Of a DNA stretch of 64,000 nt, positions 1 through 11,295 are shown piece after piece. Within the stretch, counting starts at the first letter, position 1. Every line of letters begins with the position of its first letter. The translations under genes were made by a program, and so were the position numbers. A model generated the notes under the pieces. That model worked only from the letters and a program-made list of their open reading frames with translations, was not told the DNA's origin and made no database searches. This DNA is from Naumannella cuiyingiana (lineage in GTDB: Bacteria > Actinomycetota > Actinomycetes > Propionibacteriales > Propionibacteriaceae). The stretch is taken from the NCBI RefSeq assembly GCF_013408305.1, contig NZ_JACBZS010000001.1:1116001-1180000 (forward strand), given 5' to 3'.

Positions 1-311
1 GCCCAGGCAAGCGCCGGCGCAATGGCGGCCCGGGCCGCCGCGCGGGCGCCGGGCGTCAGTTCGTTGCGTACCGGGCCGGCGTTCTCGCCCCGCTCCGGCC
101 GTCGCCAGCCGATCGCGCACAGCAGGCGGGACACCGTCAGCACCGCCGCGGCTCCCGCGGCGACGCCGAAGAGTCCGGCGCCGAGGACGGTGAGCGGGTC
201 GGGAGCGGGGGCGGGCATCGCGTCGGGATGCAGCGCGACAGCCGCGAATACGATCATGAAAACCAGCCCGGCGAGCAGGACCGTCGCGGGCCGGGATGCT
301 GTCGCGATCAT
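1..311 (-). CDS. Membrane protein, N-terminal part only
   Basis: This gene runs off the left edge of the window, so only about 103 residues are visible. Reading from an ATG at 311, there are two hydrophobic stretches (about residues 10-27 and 40-60) separated by a proline-rich, probably extracytoplasmic loop. A basic and polar segment follows, then a further hydrophobic beginning. This layout resembles the start of actinobacterial CopD/cytochrome c oxidase assembly-type membrane proteins, but the visible part has no diagnostic motif. The gene lies beyond the tuf terminator and is separate from the str operon. The membrane location is fairly safe; the family is a guess. Confidence 0.4.
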   Translation of the reverse strand, partial: MIATASRPATVLLAGLVFMIVFAAVALHPDAMPAPAPDPLTVLGAGLFGVAAGAAAVLTVSRLLCAIGWRRPERGENAGPVRNELTPGARAAARAAIAPALAW

Positions 312-363
312 CCGGCCTGCAGCCACGCGGGCGACTCTACGCCGACGCGGCCCAGAATACGCA

Positions 364-399
364 AAGGGCCCGGGGCTCCTTGCGGAGTCCCGGGCCCTT
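364..399 (-). terminator. Terminator of the str operon, after tuf
   Basis: A 16-bp stem with one mismatch encloses a TTGC loop, and a short T-containing tract follows on the minus strand. It lies about 80 bases beyond the tuf stop and is the only strong hairpin there, so it probably ends the rpsL-rpsG-fusA-tuf transcript. Confidence 0.7.
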
Positions 400-420
400 G
401 CGCGGCCTCAGCCGATGATC

Positions 421-476
421 ACTTCAGGATCGTTGATCGCGCAGCGATCACTTGAGGATCGTTGATCGCGCAGCGA

Positions 477-488
<12 letters not shown>
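421..488. repeat. 29-bp tandem repeat overlapping the tuf 3' end
   Basis: A 29-bp unit occurs at 421-449 and 450-478, and its first 10 bases recur at 479-488. The third, partial copy is the real 3' end of tuf (final codons and stop). The other copies repeat that end outside the gene, with one base difference. This looks like a slippage duplication of the tuf terminus that left the protein intact. Confidence 0.85.
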
Positions 489-1670
<1,182 letters not shown>

Positions 1671-1770
1671 TGGGGCTCCTTCTTCGATGATTGCCGCGCG
1701 GTAGCGGGCTGCTTGCGATGGTTACTGCTGGTCGGGCGTTGCGCTGCGCGCGGCGCAGGGCACCCGGCCA

Positions 1771-1799
1771 AGTTTTGTGCACGGACCCGTGACAGTCAA
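1771..1799 (-). promoter_or_regulatory. Possible tuf-proximal promoter
   Basis: On the minus strand a TTGACT -35 (1794-1799) is followed after 17 bases by AAAACT (1771-1776) as -10. It lies in the unusually long fusA-tuf gap, where extra tuf transcription is common in bacteria. The -10 is a weak match, so this is tentative. Confidence 0.4.
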
Positions 1800-1848
1800 A
1801 CCGATCGGGTCTATCATCCCGGGCCCGTGCTGCCTCGGCGGGCGGGGA

Positions 1849-3945
<2,097 letters not shown>

Positions 3946-4030
3946 CGGAGAGCGTTCAACCTCGAATCTGTGTTTGCGGTGGGTGGTGGGGCGGCCGGGA
4001 GCCGTGACCACCAGTTGATGAAACGGCGGT

Positions 4031-4056
4031 CCCGGCGCCGGTATTCCGGCGCCGGG
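4031..4056 (-). terminator. Hairpin between rpsG and fusA
   Basis: A perfect 11-bp GC-rich stem closes a TATT loop immediately after the rpsG stop. On the minus strand it is followed by ACCGCCGTTT, a poor T tract. It may be a partial terminator that adjusts fusA/tuf levels relative to rpsL/rpsG, or a site that stabilises the processed mRNA end. Confidence 0.5.
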
Positions 4057-4062
4057 AGCGCG

Positions 4063-4533
4063 TCACCAGCGGTAGTGGGCGAAGGCCCGGTTGGCCTCGG
4101 CCATCTTGTGGGTGTCCTCGCGGCGCTTGACGGCGGCACCCAAGCCGTTCGAGGCGTCGAGGATCTCGTTCATCAGCCGCTCCGACATCGTCTTCTCGCG
4201 ACGGGCGCGCGAGAAGCTGACCAGCCAGCGCATCGACAGCGTGGTGGCGCGGGCCGGCTTGACCTCGACCGGCACCTGGTAGGTGGCGCCACCGACCCGG
4301 CGGCTCTTCACCTCGAGGCTGGGGCGGACGTTGTCCAGCGCACGCTTCAGCGTCTGCACCGGATCGACACCCGTCTTCGCGCGGGTGCCCTCCAACGCGC
4401 TGTAGACAATGTCCTGGGCGGTGGTCTTCTTGCCGTCGGTGAGAACCTTGCTGACCAACTGGCTGACCAGCGGCGACCCGTAGACGGGGTCGGCCATCAC
4501 GGGACGCTTCGGGGCGGGGCCCTTGCGAGGCAT
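4063..4533 (-). CDS. rpsG: 30S ribosomal protein S7
   Basis: S7 binds the 3' major domain of 16S rRNA and nucleates assembly of the small-subunit head. The 156-residue product matches the family length and starts [20 protein letters not shown], a typical actinobacterial S7 N-terminus. The ATG overlaps the rpsL stop by one base (TAATG), so the two genes are translationally coupled. Confidence 0.97.
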   Translation of the reverse strand: MPRKGPAPKRPVMADPVYGSPLVSQLVSKVLTDGKKTTAQDIVYSALEGTRAKTGVDPVQTLKRALDNVRPSLEVKSRRVGGATYQVPVEVKPARATTLSMRWLVSFSRARREKTMSERLMNEILDASNGLGAAVKRREDTHKMAEANRAFAHYRW

Positions 4534-4904
4534 TACTTCTCCTTCTTCGCGCCGTAACGGCTGCGAGCCTGCTTGCGGTTCTTCACGCCCTGCGTGTCGA
4601 GCGAACCGCGCACGATCTTGTAACGGACACCCGGCAGGTCCTTCACACGCCCGCCGCGGACCAGCACCATCGAGTGCTCCTGCAGGTTGTGCCCGACGCC
4701 CGGAATGTAGGCGGTCACCTCGATCCCCGACGACAGCTTGACGCGGGCCACCTTGCGCAGCGCCGAGTTCGGCTTCTTCGGGGTGGTGGTGTAGACGCGG
4801 GTGCAGACGCCGCGGCGCTGGGGCGAACCCTTCAGCGCGGGGGTCTTGCTCTTGGCGACCTTGTCGGACCGGCCCTTGCGGACCAACTGCTGGATTGTGG
4901 GCAC
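4533..4904 (-). CDS. rpsL: 30S ribosomal protein S12
   Basis: S12 lies at the decoding centre and is the classic target of streptomycin-resistance mutations. The 123-residue product has the family length and the conserved segments [16 protein letters not shown] and PGVRYK. Both lysines usually changed in resistant mutants (the K of TPKKPNS and the K of [10 protein letters not shown]-flanking [10 protein letters not shown]) are wild type, so no ribosomal streptomycin resistance is predicted. It is the first gene of the str operon, with a promoter at 5124-5152 and a leader of roughly 210 bases. Confidence 0.97.
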   Translation of the reverse strand: MPTIQQLVRKGRSDKVAKSKTPALKGSPQRRGVCTRVYTTTPKKPNSALRKVARVKLSSGIEVTAYIPGVGHNLQEHSMVLVRGGRVKDLPGVRYKIVRGSLDTQGVKNRKQARSRYGAKKEK

Positions 4905-5123
4905 CGGCTGGTATCTCTCTCTATTCGGTCTGGCGCATGTCGTCGGTCTGACTCATCGCCTGGCGTTCCTGCTGCAAACCTGTCGGTTCAAACATCGCGC
5001 CCGCGGGCGGCCGGGACGAAACCCGGCCATCGGCCAGCGGTGCGGATGTTCGCTGTACGCTGCAGATGCCGTCGGGCACCGGGGCATGCGCACATGGTCC
5101 GGGCGAGCCGAACACAAGCGTCC

Positions 5124-5152
5124 ATGCTAGTCGACGCGCCGGGAAGGGTCAA
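5124..5152 (-). promoter_or_regulatory. str operon promoter
   Basis: On the minus strand TTGACC (5147-5152) and TAGCAT (5124-5129) are separated by exactly 17 bases, a strong housekeeping-sigma match. Transcription would start near 5117 and leave a leader of about 210 bases before rpsL. The 4905-5219 stretch holds no gene; I see nothing else in it that I can name. Confidence 0.7.
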
Positions 5153-5219
5153 AAATTCTGGCGGTCGCCGACGGCGCGGGATTCACGCAACGTTCACGTG
5201 CGTCGCTCAGAATGGACGC

Positions 5220-5810
5220 GTGCAGCAGGCCAGCACGGACGTGCTCCCCGAATCGGCGGACCAGGTTGCCACCGCGCCCGGTCCGGCGGGTCGCGTGATC
5301 GTCATCACCGGGGCCATGGCGGCCGGCAAGTCGACGGTCGCCGAGTTGCTGTCGGCCCAGTTGCCGCGATCGGTGCACGTGCGGGGCGATCTCTTCCGCC
5401 GGATGATCGTCAACGGCCGCGAGGACATGACCCCGCAGCCCAGTCCGGATGCGCTCGAACAGCTCGCGCTGCGCTACGACCTGGCCAGCCACGCCGCGGA
5501 TGCCTATGCCGCCCGCGGCTTCGACGCGATCGTCCAGGACGTGATCATCGGCGAGCACCTGGCCAGCTTCATCTCCCGCATCCGGACCGCCGAGCGGTTC
5601 CTGGTCGTCTTGTCACCGACCGTGTCCGCGCTGGAATGGCGCGAGGAGCAGCGCCAGAAGGCGGGCTATGTGCACTTCTCCCCCGGCGCGCTGGACAGCC
5701 AGTTGCGCCAGGAGACCGCGCGGATCGGTTACTGGCTCGACTCCTCGGCACAGACGCCGCAGGAGACGGTCGACGACATCCTCGACAACCTGGAGCGCGC
5801 CCGCGTCTGA
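5220..5810 (+). CDS. AAA/zeta-like P-loop kinase
   Basis: The 196-residue protein carries a Walker A motif, GAMAAGKST, near residue 30. It is followed by a Walker-B-like region and basic residues typical of small-molecule kinases of the AAA_33/zeta-toxin/chloramphenicol-phosphotransferase type. It probably transfers phosphate from ATP to a small metabolite; the substrate cannot be inferred. I chose the GTG at 5220 because it gives a short N-terminus before the P-loop; the frame is open much farther upstream, but that part is antisense to rpsL and its leader. No antitoxin partner is visible, so a toxin role is unlikely. It converges with the phosphatase at 5818. Confidence 0.7.
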   Translation: MQQASTDVLPESADQVATAPGPAGRVIVITGAMAAGKSTVAELLSAQLPRSVHVRGDLFRRMIVNGREDMTPQPSPDALEQLALRYDLASHAADAYAARGFDAIVQDVIIGEHLASFISRIRTAERFLVVLSPTVSALEWREEQRQKAGYVHFSPGALDSQLRQETARIGYWLDSSAQTPQETVDDILDNLERARV

Positions 5811-5817
5811 GCCCGCC

Positions 5818-6513
5818 TCACTCCGCGGCGTACCGCTGCGCGATCGTGGTCTGCGGGTCCGCCGCCTTCCACTGGTGGAACGACCGGTCCAGCTCCCAGC
5901 CGCGAGCGGTCTGCGTGATCGTCTTGCGCTCGGCGTTGTCGGGATTCTTCAGCGACTCGAAGTATTCGACGGTCCAGCCGAACCAGCGCATGCAGAACAG
6001 CCGCATGGTGAGCCCGTGGGTCACCAGCACGATGTCGCCCGGCGTACCCGGATCGGCGAAGGTCACCTCCAGGCCGCCGATGAAACCGGCAACCCGGTCA
6101 TAGACGTCGGCCCCCGATTCGCCGTCGCGGAACCGGTAGAAGAAGTGCCCGTAGCGATTGCGCCGCTCCTTCTGCGCCGCGATCTCGGCCGGGTCCTGGT
6201 AGTTCGCCCAGTCCTGCTCGCGCAGCCAGGGCTCCTCGATGATCGACTCGGGCCGGTCGAGACCGAGCGCGAGCAGGGTCTGGTGGGCCCGCAGATAGGG
6301 CGAGACGTAGACGCGCACCGGCCGGTCGGCAAGAGCGGCACGCAGGCCGCGACCCGCGGCGCGGGCCTGGTCGTGGCCGCGTTCGGTGAGCGGGATCCGA
6401 TAGTCGGGTACGCGCTCGTAGACGGTCGGGTCGACATTGGCCACCGACTCCCCGTGCCGCACGAGGTGGATCCGGCGACCGGGCGTGGTGTCTCGCGTCG
6501 CGCCGGTGGGCAT
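5818..6513 (-). CDS. Histidine phosphatase family protein
   Basis: This is a phosphoglycerate-mutase-like phosphatase of 231 residues. The RHGE motif at about residue 19 supplies the catalytic histidine that becomes phosphorylated, and THGLTMRL near residue 165 supplies the second histidine. A wide range of phosphomonoesters is used by this family, so the substrate is open. The ATG at 6513 leaves only ten residues before the core. It is followed upstream by a TetR gene on the same strand with a gap of 10 bases, so the two may be co-transcribed. Confidence 0.85.
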   Translation of the reverse strand: MPTGATRDTTPGRRIHLVRHGESVANVDPTVYERVPDYRIPLTERGHDQARAAGRGLRAALADRPVRVYVSPYLRAHQTLLALGLDRPESIIEEPWLREQDWANYQDPAEIAAQKERRNRYGHFFYRFRDGESGADVYDRVAGFIGGLEVTFADPGTPGDIVLVTHGLTMRLFCMRWFGWTVEYFESLKNPDNAERKTITQTARGWELDRSFHQWKAADPQTTIAQRYAAE

Positions 6514-6523
6514 GGGCGCCAGC

Positions 6524-7102
6524 CTAGCCAGCCCGCTGCTGCCCGAGCCCGGCCACGGCGGAGCGGACCTGGGCGATCGCGGTACGCCCGGACACGGTGC
6601 CGAGCATCACGCGCTGGGCGAGACCGTCGGCCGCCGACGTCAGCCATCGGGCGCGCTCTCGCGCCCGGGCCGGCGGCAGACCCGTGAGCTCGCTGACCAA
6701 CTCGGCGGCCAGCCGGTCGCCGGCGGCGACCGCGTCGCGCACCGCGGCCACCGCTTCGGTGCGGCGCGGCGCCCAGCCGAGATAGCTGTGCCAGATCGCG
6801 ACCGCGGTGCGGCCGGTCTGCGTGGTCGGGATGCGCTGGGTGAGCAACCGGGTCAGTCGCTCCGCGGCATCACCCTCGACTGATTCGTACGCGCGCCGCG
6901 CGGCCGCCGCGAACTCGGCGATGCCGTGCAGCAGCAGCGCATCCTTGTCGGCGAAGTAGTGCTGGATCCGACCGATGGAGACCCCCGCCGCCTCGGCGAC
7001 GCGCCGCAGGCTGACCGCGTCGATGCCGTCCGTGGCGATGACCAGCCACAGGGCGTGGGTGATCTCGCGGCGGCGCTGCTCCTGATCGACCACGCGAGGC
7101 AT
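6524..7102 (-). CDS. TetR/AcrR family regulator
   Basis: This 192-residue repressor has an N-terminal helix-turn-helix (ITHALWLVIATDGIDAVSLRRVAEAAGVSIGRIQHYF, about residues 13-50) and a TetR_C-type ligand-binding region. The ATG at 7102 was chosen because the frame upstream (to 7267) only reads through the divergent gene's promoter and start. The neighbour on the other strand is an alpha/beta hydrolase; the shared 61-bp gap contains a perfect small palindrome (7111-7122), so it probably represses itself and the hydrolase. The effector is unknown. Confidence 0.85.
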   Translation of the reverse strand: MPRVVDQEQRRREITHALWLVIATDGIDAVSLRRVAEAAGVSIGRIQHYFADKDALLLHGIAEFAAAARRAYESVEGDAAERLTRLLTQRIPTTQTGRTAVAIWHSYLGWAPRRTEAVAAVRDAVAAGDRLAAELVSELTGLPPARARERARWLTSAADGLAQRVMLGTVSGRTAIAQVRSAVAGLGQQRAG

Positions 7103-7110
7103 CGAGCGAG

Positions 7111-7155
7111 CGTACCAGTACGGACGACTTGCAAACAGCGTAACGATATGTTCGT
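7111..7155. promoter_or_regulatory. Divergent operator region, TetR/hydrolase
   Basis: The gap holds CGTAC-CA-GTACG (7111-7122), a perfect inverted repeat 8 bases upstream of the tetR start, and a second shorter inverted repeat ACGA-N5-TCGT (7143-7155) next to the hydrolase start. One or both are likely the autoregulatory operator. Confidence 0.45.
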
Positions 7156-7163
7156 ATTGAAAC

Positions 7164-8162
7164 GTGCCGTCATCCCCCGCCCCCCGCCTCAAGCGCCGCT
7201 TCTCCCGGTGGGCCGCCGCGTTGATCATCGTCGTCGTCCTGGTCGCCGCACTGGCGTATCTGATCAAGGATCCGAGCCCGGTGGGCTACTGGCGCTCGGC
7301 GGCCGGACAGGATGCCTACCGGGCGGCCTATGCCGAGGCGATGACGAAGCTGCCCGCTCCGGACGCCATCCTCGACATCCGCACCGACTACGGCATCGTC
7401 CGGGTGTACCGCTTCGACGCTCGCTCGGGTGGGCAGCAGACGCCGGTGGTGCTGGTGCCCGGGATCCGTTCCGGTACGCCGATGTGGCAGGCGAATCTGC
7501 CGCTGCTGCAGCGCGAGCGAACGGTCTTCGCCCTGGATGCGCTCGGCGATGCCGGGCTGAGCATCCAGGACCGCCCGATCCGGACGCCGCAGGACCAGGC
7601 GAACTGGCTCGACCAAACCCTCGCCGGCCTCGGCATCGAGCGCGCGCATGTCGTCGGGCACTCCTTCGGCGGCTGGGCGGCCGCCAACTTCGCGGCCCGG
7701 TTTCCGCGGCGGATCGCCTCACTGAGCCTGCTGGAGCCGGTCTATGTCTGGGAGGGGCTGCCGGCGAGCACCATCGCCAAGTCGATCCCGGCCGCGCTGC
7801 CGTTCCTGCCGAAGGCGTGGCGAGACGCGATGCTGGCCGACTTCGGCGGCGCCACCACCAGCGACCTCGACGACCCGGTCGCCCGGATGATCGATGCCGG
7901 GATGGCGAACTACCGCAGCGCGCTGCCCGCGCAGCCGGAGTTGATCACCGGGGAGCAGCTCTCGGGACTGCCCGTCTACCTGGCGCTGGCCCCGCGGAGC
8001 GTGATGCACGACGCGCAATCGGTTGCGGACAAGGCGAAAGCGAGCACACCCGGGATCGAGGTGCAGATCTGGCCGGACACCAGCCACTCCCTGCCGATGG
8101 AGGTGCCGGGCCCGCTGAACGACCGGCTGCTGGCGTTCATGTCCGCGCACGACCAGCGCTGA
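7164..8162 (+). CDS. Membrane-anchored alpha/beta hydrolase
   Basis: A hydrolase of 332 residues with an N-terminal transmembrane anchor (about residues 15-37, after a basic cytoplasmic tail), so the catalytic domain probably faces the outside. The nucleophile motif is GHSFGG near residue 160, and the catalytic histidine is likely in the DTSHSLPM segment near the C-terminus. It starts with GTG at 7164. The family includes esterases, lipases and epoxide hydrolases; I cannot choose a substrate. It is transcribed away from the TetR gene and is likely its target. Confidence 0.8.
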   Translation: MPSSPAPRLKRRFSRWAAALIIVVVLVAALAYLIKDPSPVGYWRSAAGQDAYRAAYAEAMTKLPAPDAILDIRTDYGIVRVYRFDARSGGQQTPVVLVPGIRSGTPMWQANLPLLQRERTVFALDALGDAGLSIQDRPIRTPQDQANWLDQTLAGLGIERAHVVGHSFGGWAAANFAARFPRRIASLSLLEPVYVWEGLPASTIAKSIPAALPFLPKAWRDAMLADFGGATTSDLDDPVARMIDAGMANYRSALPAQPELITGEQLSGLPVYLALAPRSVMHDAQSVADKAKASTPGIEVQIWPDTSHSLPMEVPGPLNDRLLAFMSAHDQR

Positions 8163-8173
8163 CCGGCGATCGC

Positions 8174-9058
8174 TCAGGCGTCCGCGGCCACCCGGAAGCC
8201 GGTGTGGCCGAGGGCCGAGTCCGGGGTGGTCTGGGTCCGCGCCGCCACCCGGTAGCGGTTGCAGTACGAGGAGTGGCACAGATAGGAGCCGCCACGAACC
8301 ACCCGCGCCATGCCCCAGCGCGGGCCCTGCGGGTCGACCCGGGTCTGCTCGATGTCCTGGACATGCCAGCGTGCGCTGAACCAGTCCGCGCACCATTCCC
8401 AGACATTGCCGGCTGTGTTGTGCAGCCCGTACCCGTTCGGGGGGTACGCCGTGACGGGGGCCGTCCCGGCGTACCCGTCCTCGGCGGTGTTGATCTCGGG
8501 GAACGTGCCCTGCCAGATGTTGGCGCGGTGCTCACCGCCGGGACTCACCTCATCCCCCCACGCGTAGGCGGCGCCCACCAGGCCGCCGCGGGCCGCCTTC
8601 TCCCACTCGGCCTCGGTGGGCAGCCGGACGCCGCGCCAGCGGCAGTAGGCCTGCGCGTCGTGCCAGGAGACCTGGACGACCGGATGGTCGAGGCGATCGC
8701 CGATGCCGGAACGCCCGCCCTCGGGATGCGCCCAGTCGGCGCCGCGCACCGCGCGCCACCAGGGGGCGCCGGGAACCCCGGCGTCCATGATCACCGCATC
8801 GGGCGCGACCATGCCGCCGAAGACATAGGACCAGCCGAAGCCCTCGGCCTCCGTGCGGTAGCCGGTCGCGTCGACGAATGCGGCGAACTCCGCGTTGGTC
8901 ACGGCCGTCGGCGAGATCCGGTACGCCGAGAGGGTGACCGTGCGGACCGGTCCCTCGCCGTCGGCGGGATGCGCCCGGGGCGAGTCGCTGCCCATCGCGA
9001 ATGGCCCGGCCGCGATCTCGATCAACTCCGCGGGCGCGCTGCCGGGTGACTCGCTCAC
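8174..9058 (-). CDS. Formylglycine-generating enzyme
   Basis: The protein is a 294-residue SUMF1/FGE-sulfatase-fold enzyme. Many relatives of this fold are not catalytic, but this one keeps both active-site cysteines: C261 and C266 in a GGSYLCHSSYCNRYR context, as in true copper-dependent formylglycine-generating enzymes. It would oxidise the cysteine of a sulfatase CxPxR motif to formylglycine, activating the sulfatase in the cytoplasm before export. The start is GTG at 9058. No sulfatase gene lies in this window, so the client must be elsewhere. Proximity to cysteine dioxygenase and rhodanese suggests a sulfur-metabolism neighbourhood. Confidence 0.88.
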   Translation of the reverse strand: MSESPGSAPAELIEIAAGPFAMGSDSPRAHPADGEGPVRTVTLSAYRISPTAVTNAEFAAFVDATGYRTEAEGFGWSYVFGGMVAPDAVIMDAGVPGAPWWRAVRGADWAHPEGGRSGIGDRLDHPVVQVSWHDAQAYCRWRGVRLPTEAEWEKAARGGLVGAAYAWGDEVSPGGEHRANIWQGTFPEINTAEDGYAGTAPVTAYPPNGYGLHNTAGNVWEWCADWFSARWHVQDIEQTRVDPQGPRWGMARVVRGGSYLCHSSYCNRYRVAARTQTTPDSALGHTGFRVAADA

Positions 9059-9142
9059 CCCGCGATGGTAGTGCGTTCGATCGGGTGGACCGGATCGCGG
9101 ACCCGCCTTTGTAGATCAAATTAATCGACTATGTTTGCCGGC

Positions 9143-9238
9143 ATGAGTTGCCCGACCGCCGCGCACCTGCCCTGGACGCGCCGCCACGTCGATCTGGGTC
9201 GGCTCTGTTGCGCGCTGTGTTGCGCCGCCCACCGCTGA
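9143..9238 (+). CDS. Cysteine-rich leader peptide
   Basis: This 31-codon ORF ends 49 bases before the cysteine dioxygenase gene. The peptide contains TRRHVDLGRL, the conserved core of actinobacterial sulfur-gene leader peptides, followed by CCALCC and AAHR. Four of its cysteine codons fall within six codons near the end. Known leaders of this type act as translational sensors: ribosomes stall or proceed according to charged tRNA-Cys, changing downstream expression. An in-frame ATG at 9131 is an alternative start. Too short for standard gene calling, but the match of motif and context is convincing. Confidence 0.75.
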   Translation: MSCPTAAHLPWTRRHVDLGRLCCALCCAAHR

Positions 9239-9287
9239 TCCCGGCGGTCCGCGCACCCCATCCATCGCAACATCCCAGGAGACAGTC

Positions 9288-9752
9288 ATGCCCGATTCCA
9301 GCCACCTCGAACTCGCCCGATCGCTCGCCCGCACCCCCGAACTGTGGGAACGGTTCGTCGACTTCGATGCGACCAGCCGTTACTACCACCGCCTCCTCGC
9401 CCGGCCAGACCGCGAGGCCTGGCTGCTCACCTGGCTGCCCGGCCAGGGCACCGACTGGCATGATCACGGCGCCAGCGCCGGGGCATTCGTGGTGCTCGGC
9501 GGAACATTGCGCGAACAGGTCGCCCGAGAAGACCGCGCGGGGGTGCTGCGCCCGGGGGCAGATCTGCGCTGGGGAGCCGGCCGGTCGCGCGCGTTCGGCA
9601 CCGATCACGTGCATCGCGTCACCAACCCCACCCTGGAGCCGGCCATCAGCCTGCACGTGTATGGGCCCAGACTGACGGTCATGAATCACTATTCCGAGTC
9701 CGGCACCGAGCTGGTGCGCTCCGACCGCCGGCTGGCCGGGGCCGACTGGTGA
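9288..9752 (+). CDS. Cysteine dioxygenase
   Basis: This 154-residue cupin oxidises cysteine to cysteine sulfinic acid with Fe(II) and O2. Its metal ligands are visible: H58 and H60 in DWHDHG, and a third histidine in HVHRV (probably H109). SLHVYGP near residue 121 is the expected C-terminal signature. A clear AGGAGA ribosome site precedes the ATG. The rhodanese follows with a GTGA overlap, so both are one operon, likely controlled by the leader peptide at 9143-9238. It probably removes excess cysteine. Confidence 0.92.
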   Translation: MPDSSHLELARSLARTPELWERFVDFDATSRYYHRLLARPDREAWLLTWLPGQGTDWHDHGASAGAFVVLGGTLREQVAREDRAGVLRPGADLRWGAGRSRAFGTDHVHRVTNPTLEPAISLHVYGPRLTVMNHYSESGTELVRSDRRLAGADW

Positions 9753-10117
9753 GCGGCGTCGACGAGTTGCTGGAGCGCGCCCGCGCCGGCCTGACCCGCG
9801 TACCACCGGAGCGCCTGCGCGCCGAGCACGAGGCCGGCGCGTGGGTGATCGACATCCGTCCGCAGGCCCAGCGCAACGAGCACGGCGAGATCGACTTCGC
9901 GACCGTGATCGAGCGCAATGTCCTGGAGTGGCGGCTCGACCCGACCAGCGAGGCGGCACTGCCCGAGGCGTCGAGGGATGCCCGGATCGTGGTGGTCTGT
10001 CAGCAGGGGTACGCCTCGAGCCTGGCCGCGGCAACGTTGCAGCAGCTCGGGATCGCCCGGGCAACCGACCTGATCGGCGGCTACGACGCCTGGCGCGAGG
10101 CCGAGGACGGAGCCTGA
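9749..10117 (+). CDS. Rhodanese-like sulfurtransferase
   Basis: A single-domain rhodanese of 122 residues. The catalytic cysteine is C84 in CQQGYASS, followed by the GGYDAW signature near the C-terminus. Rhodaneses move sulfane sulfur between thiols, cyanide and other acceptors. The GTG start overlaps the cysteine dioxygenase stop (GTGA), indicating translational coupling and a shared role in cysteine/sulfur catabolism. The last codons and the stop lie within the repeat that begins at 10106, so the repeat element supplies the gene's end. Confidence 0.9.
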   Translation: MSGVDELLERARAGLTRVPPERLRAEHEAGAWVIDIRPQAQRNEHGEIDFATVIERNVLEWRLDPTSEAALPEASRDARIVVVCQQGYASSLAAATLQQLGIARATDLIGGYDAWREAEDGA

Positions 10118-10253
10118 CCCGCGTCTGGGGCGGCGAAGCGCGCCTGCTGGCTGCGCTCACCCAACACCTGCGCGGTGACCCAACAGCTATAGGTGTTGGG
10201 TCACCGCGCAGGTGTTGGGTGAGCGGGGCTTCAGCGACGGGCCGCTGCCCCGG
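10106..10253. repeat. 148-bp hairpin repeat, copy 1
   Basis: The element contains a perfect 31-bp inverted repeat (10155-10185 and 10194-10224) around an 8-base loop. Within it CCCAACA/TGTTGGG occurs four times. A second copy sits exactly 1190 bases downstream. It begins inside the rhodanese gene and supplies that gene's stop. It has no T tract and no coding capacity, and no transposase is nearby. Confidence 0.9.
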
Positions 10254-10309
10254 CGCGGGGTGAGGAAACCGGACCACACCCGTCCTGATCGGTGTCTAGC
10301 GTGAGCCGC

Positions 10310-11254
10310 ATGGACACCCCATCACTGCTGCTCGCACCCGACACGACACCCGGCGACTCGACGGTGCTCAACCCGTTCGTGATCGTCGAGAACGCGCCGG
10401 GCCTGATCGACTTCGTCAGCGCGGTCTTCGGTGCCACCGAGGATCGGGCCGCACGCACGCCGATGCCCGACGGCCTGCTGATCCATGCCGAACTCGACTT
10501 CGGCTCGGGCCGGCTGCTGCTTGCCGATCGACTGCCCGGGTGGCCCGCCCGACCAGGCCTCCTGCAGGTGTGGGTCCGCGACGCCAGTGCGGTGCTCACG
10601 CGGGCGCATACCCGCGGGGCAACGGTGATCACCGAACCGACCGCCTTCTATGGCGAGACCACGATCGCGCGGATGAGCGACCCGTGGGGCAATGTGTGGT
10701 GGCTCTACCAGCTCGCGCCACGGCAGCCGGACCCGACGCCGAGCTGGGAGGGCGGCGACGACACCATCTTCGCGACGATCGACGCCGCGATGCGTGACCT
10801 CGCCGGCGGCACGAAGCGCGGGCCGGCGCAGGACCCACCCCGCCCCCGGCTGCGGCAGATCGTGCTGGACTGCCCGGATCCGCGCGCGCTCGCGGAGTTC
10901 TACCGCGAGCTGCTGGGCTGGGCGTACAGGCCCGGCGACGAGCCGCCCCCGCCCGGCGAGCCCGACCCGCTCGGCTCCGACTGGCTGGTGCTGCGGGCAC
11001 CCGACGGGCCGGGCCTCGCCTTCCAGGCCGTCGAGTCGCTGCCCGAACCGACCTGGCCCGATCCGGCAGTACCGCAGATGGCGCACCTCGATACCACGGT
11101 TCCCGATCGTGGCACGCTCGCCGCGGTGCACGAGCGTGCGCTCTCGCTCGGGGCGCGGCTGATCCTGGACCGGACCGACAGCCCGGACGAGCCCCTCTAC
11201 GTCTATGCCGACCCGGCCGGCCATCCGTTCTGCGTATTCGTTGCCGCCGACTGA
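10310..11254 (+). CDS. Two-domain VOC/glyoxalase-fold protein
   Basis: The 314-residue product has two vicinal-oxygen-chelate domains. The first (about 15-145) is PhnB/glyoxalase-like, with a typical DPWGNVWWL end; the second (about 180-314) ends in DPAGHPFCVFV. Members include dioxygenases, resistance proteins that bind antibiotics, and isomerases; no specific function follows from the sequence. I used the ATG at 10310; in-frame GTGs at 10292 and 10301 are possible starts. The gene is bracketed by the two hairpin repeats, as if it formed a small unit inserted between the sulfur operon and rpoC. Confidence 0.8.
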   Translation: MDTPSLLLAPDTTPGDSTVLNPFVIVENAPGLIDFVSAVFGATEDRAARTPMPDGLLIHAELDFGSGRLLLADRLPGWPARPGLLQVWVRDASAVLTRAHTRGATVITEPTAFYGETTIARMSDPWGNVWWLYQLAPRQPDPTPSWEGGDDTIFATIDAAMRDLAGGTKRGPAQDPPRPRLRQIVLDCPDPRALAEFYRELLGWAYRPGDEPPPPGEPDPLGSDWLVLRAPDGPGLAFQAVESLPEPTWPDPAVPQMAHLDTTVPDRGTLAAVHERALSLGARLILDRTDSPDEPLYVYADPAGHPFCVFVAAD

Positions 11255-11295
11255 CGCGCAGTCGCCTCAGCGCCAGCTCCGCCAGGTGTTCCAGG

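Noticed and set aside
5220-5810. Zeta-type toxin
   Set aside because: The P-loop fold is similar, but no antitoxin gene is adjacent and the fold is common in metabolite kinases.
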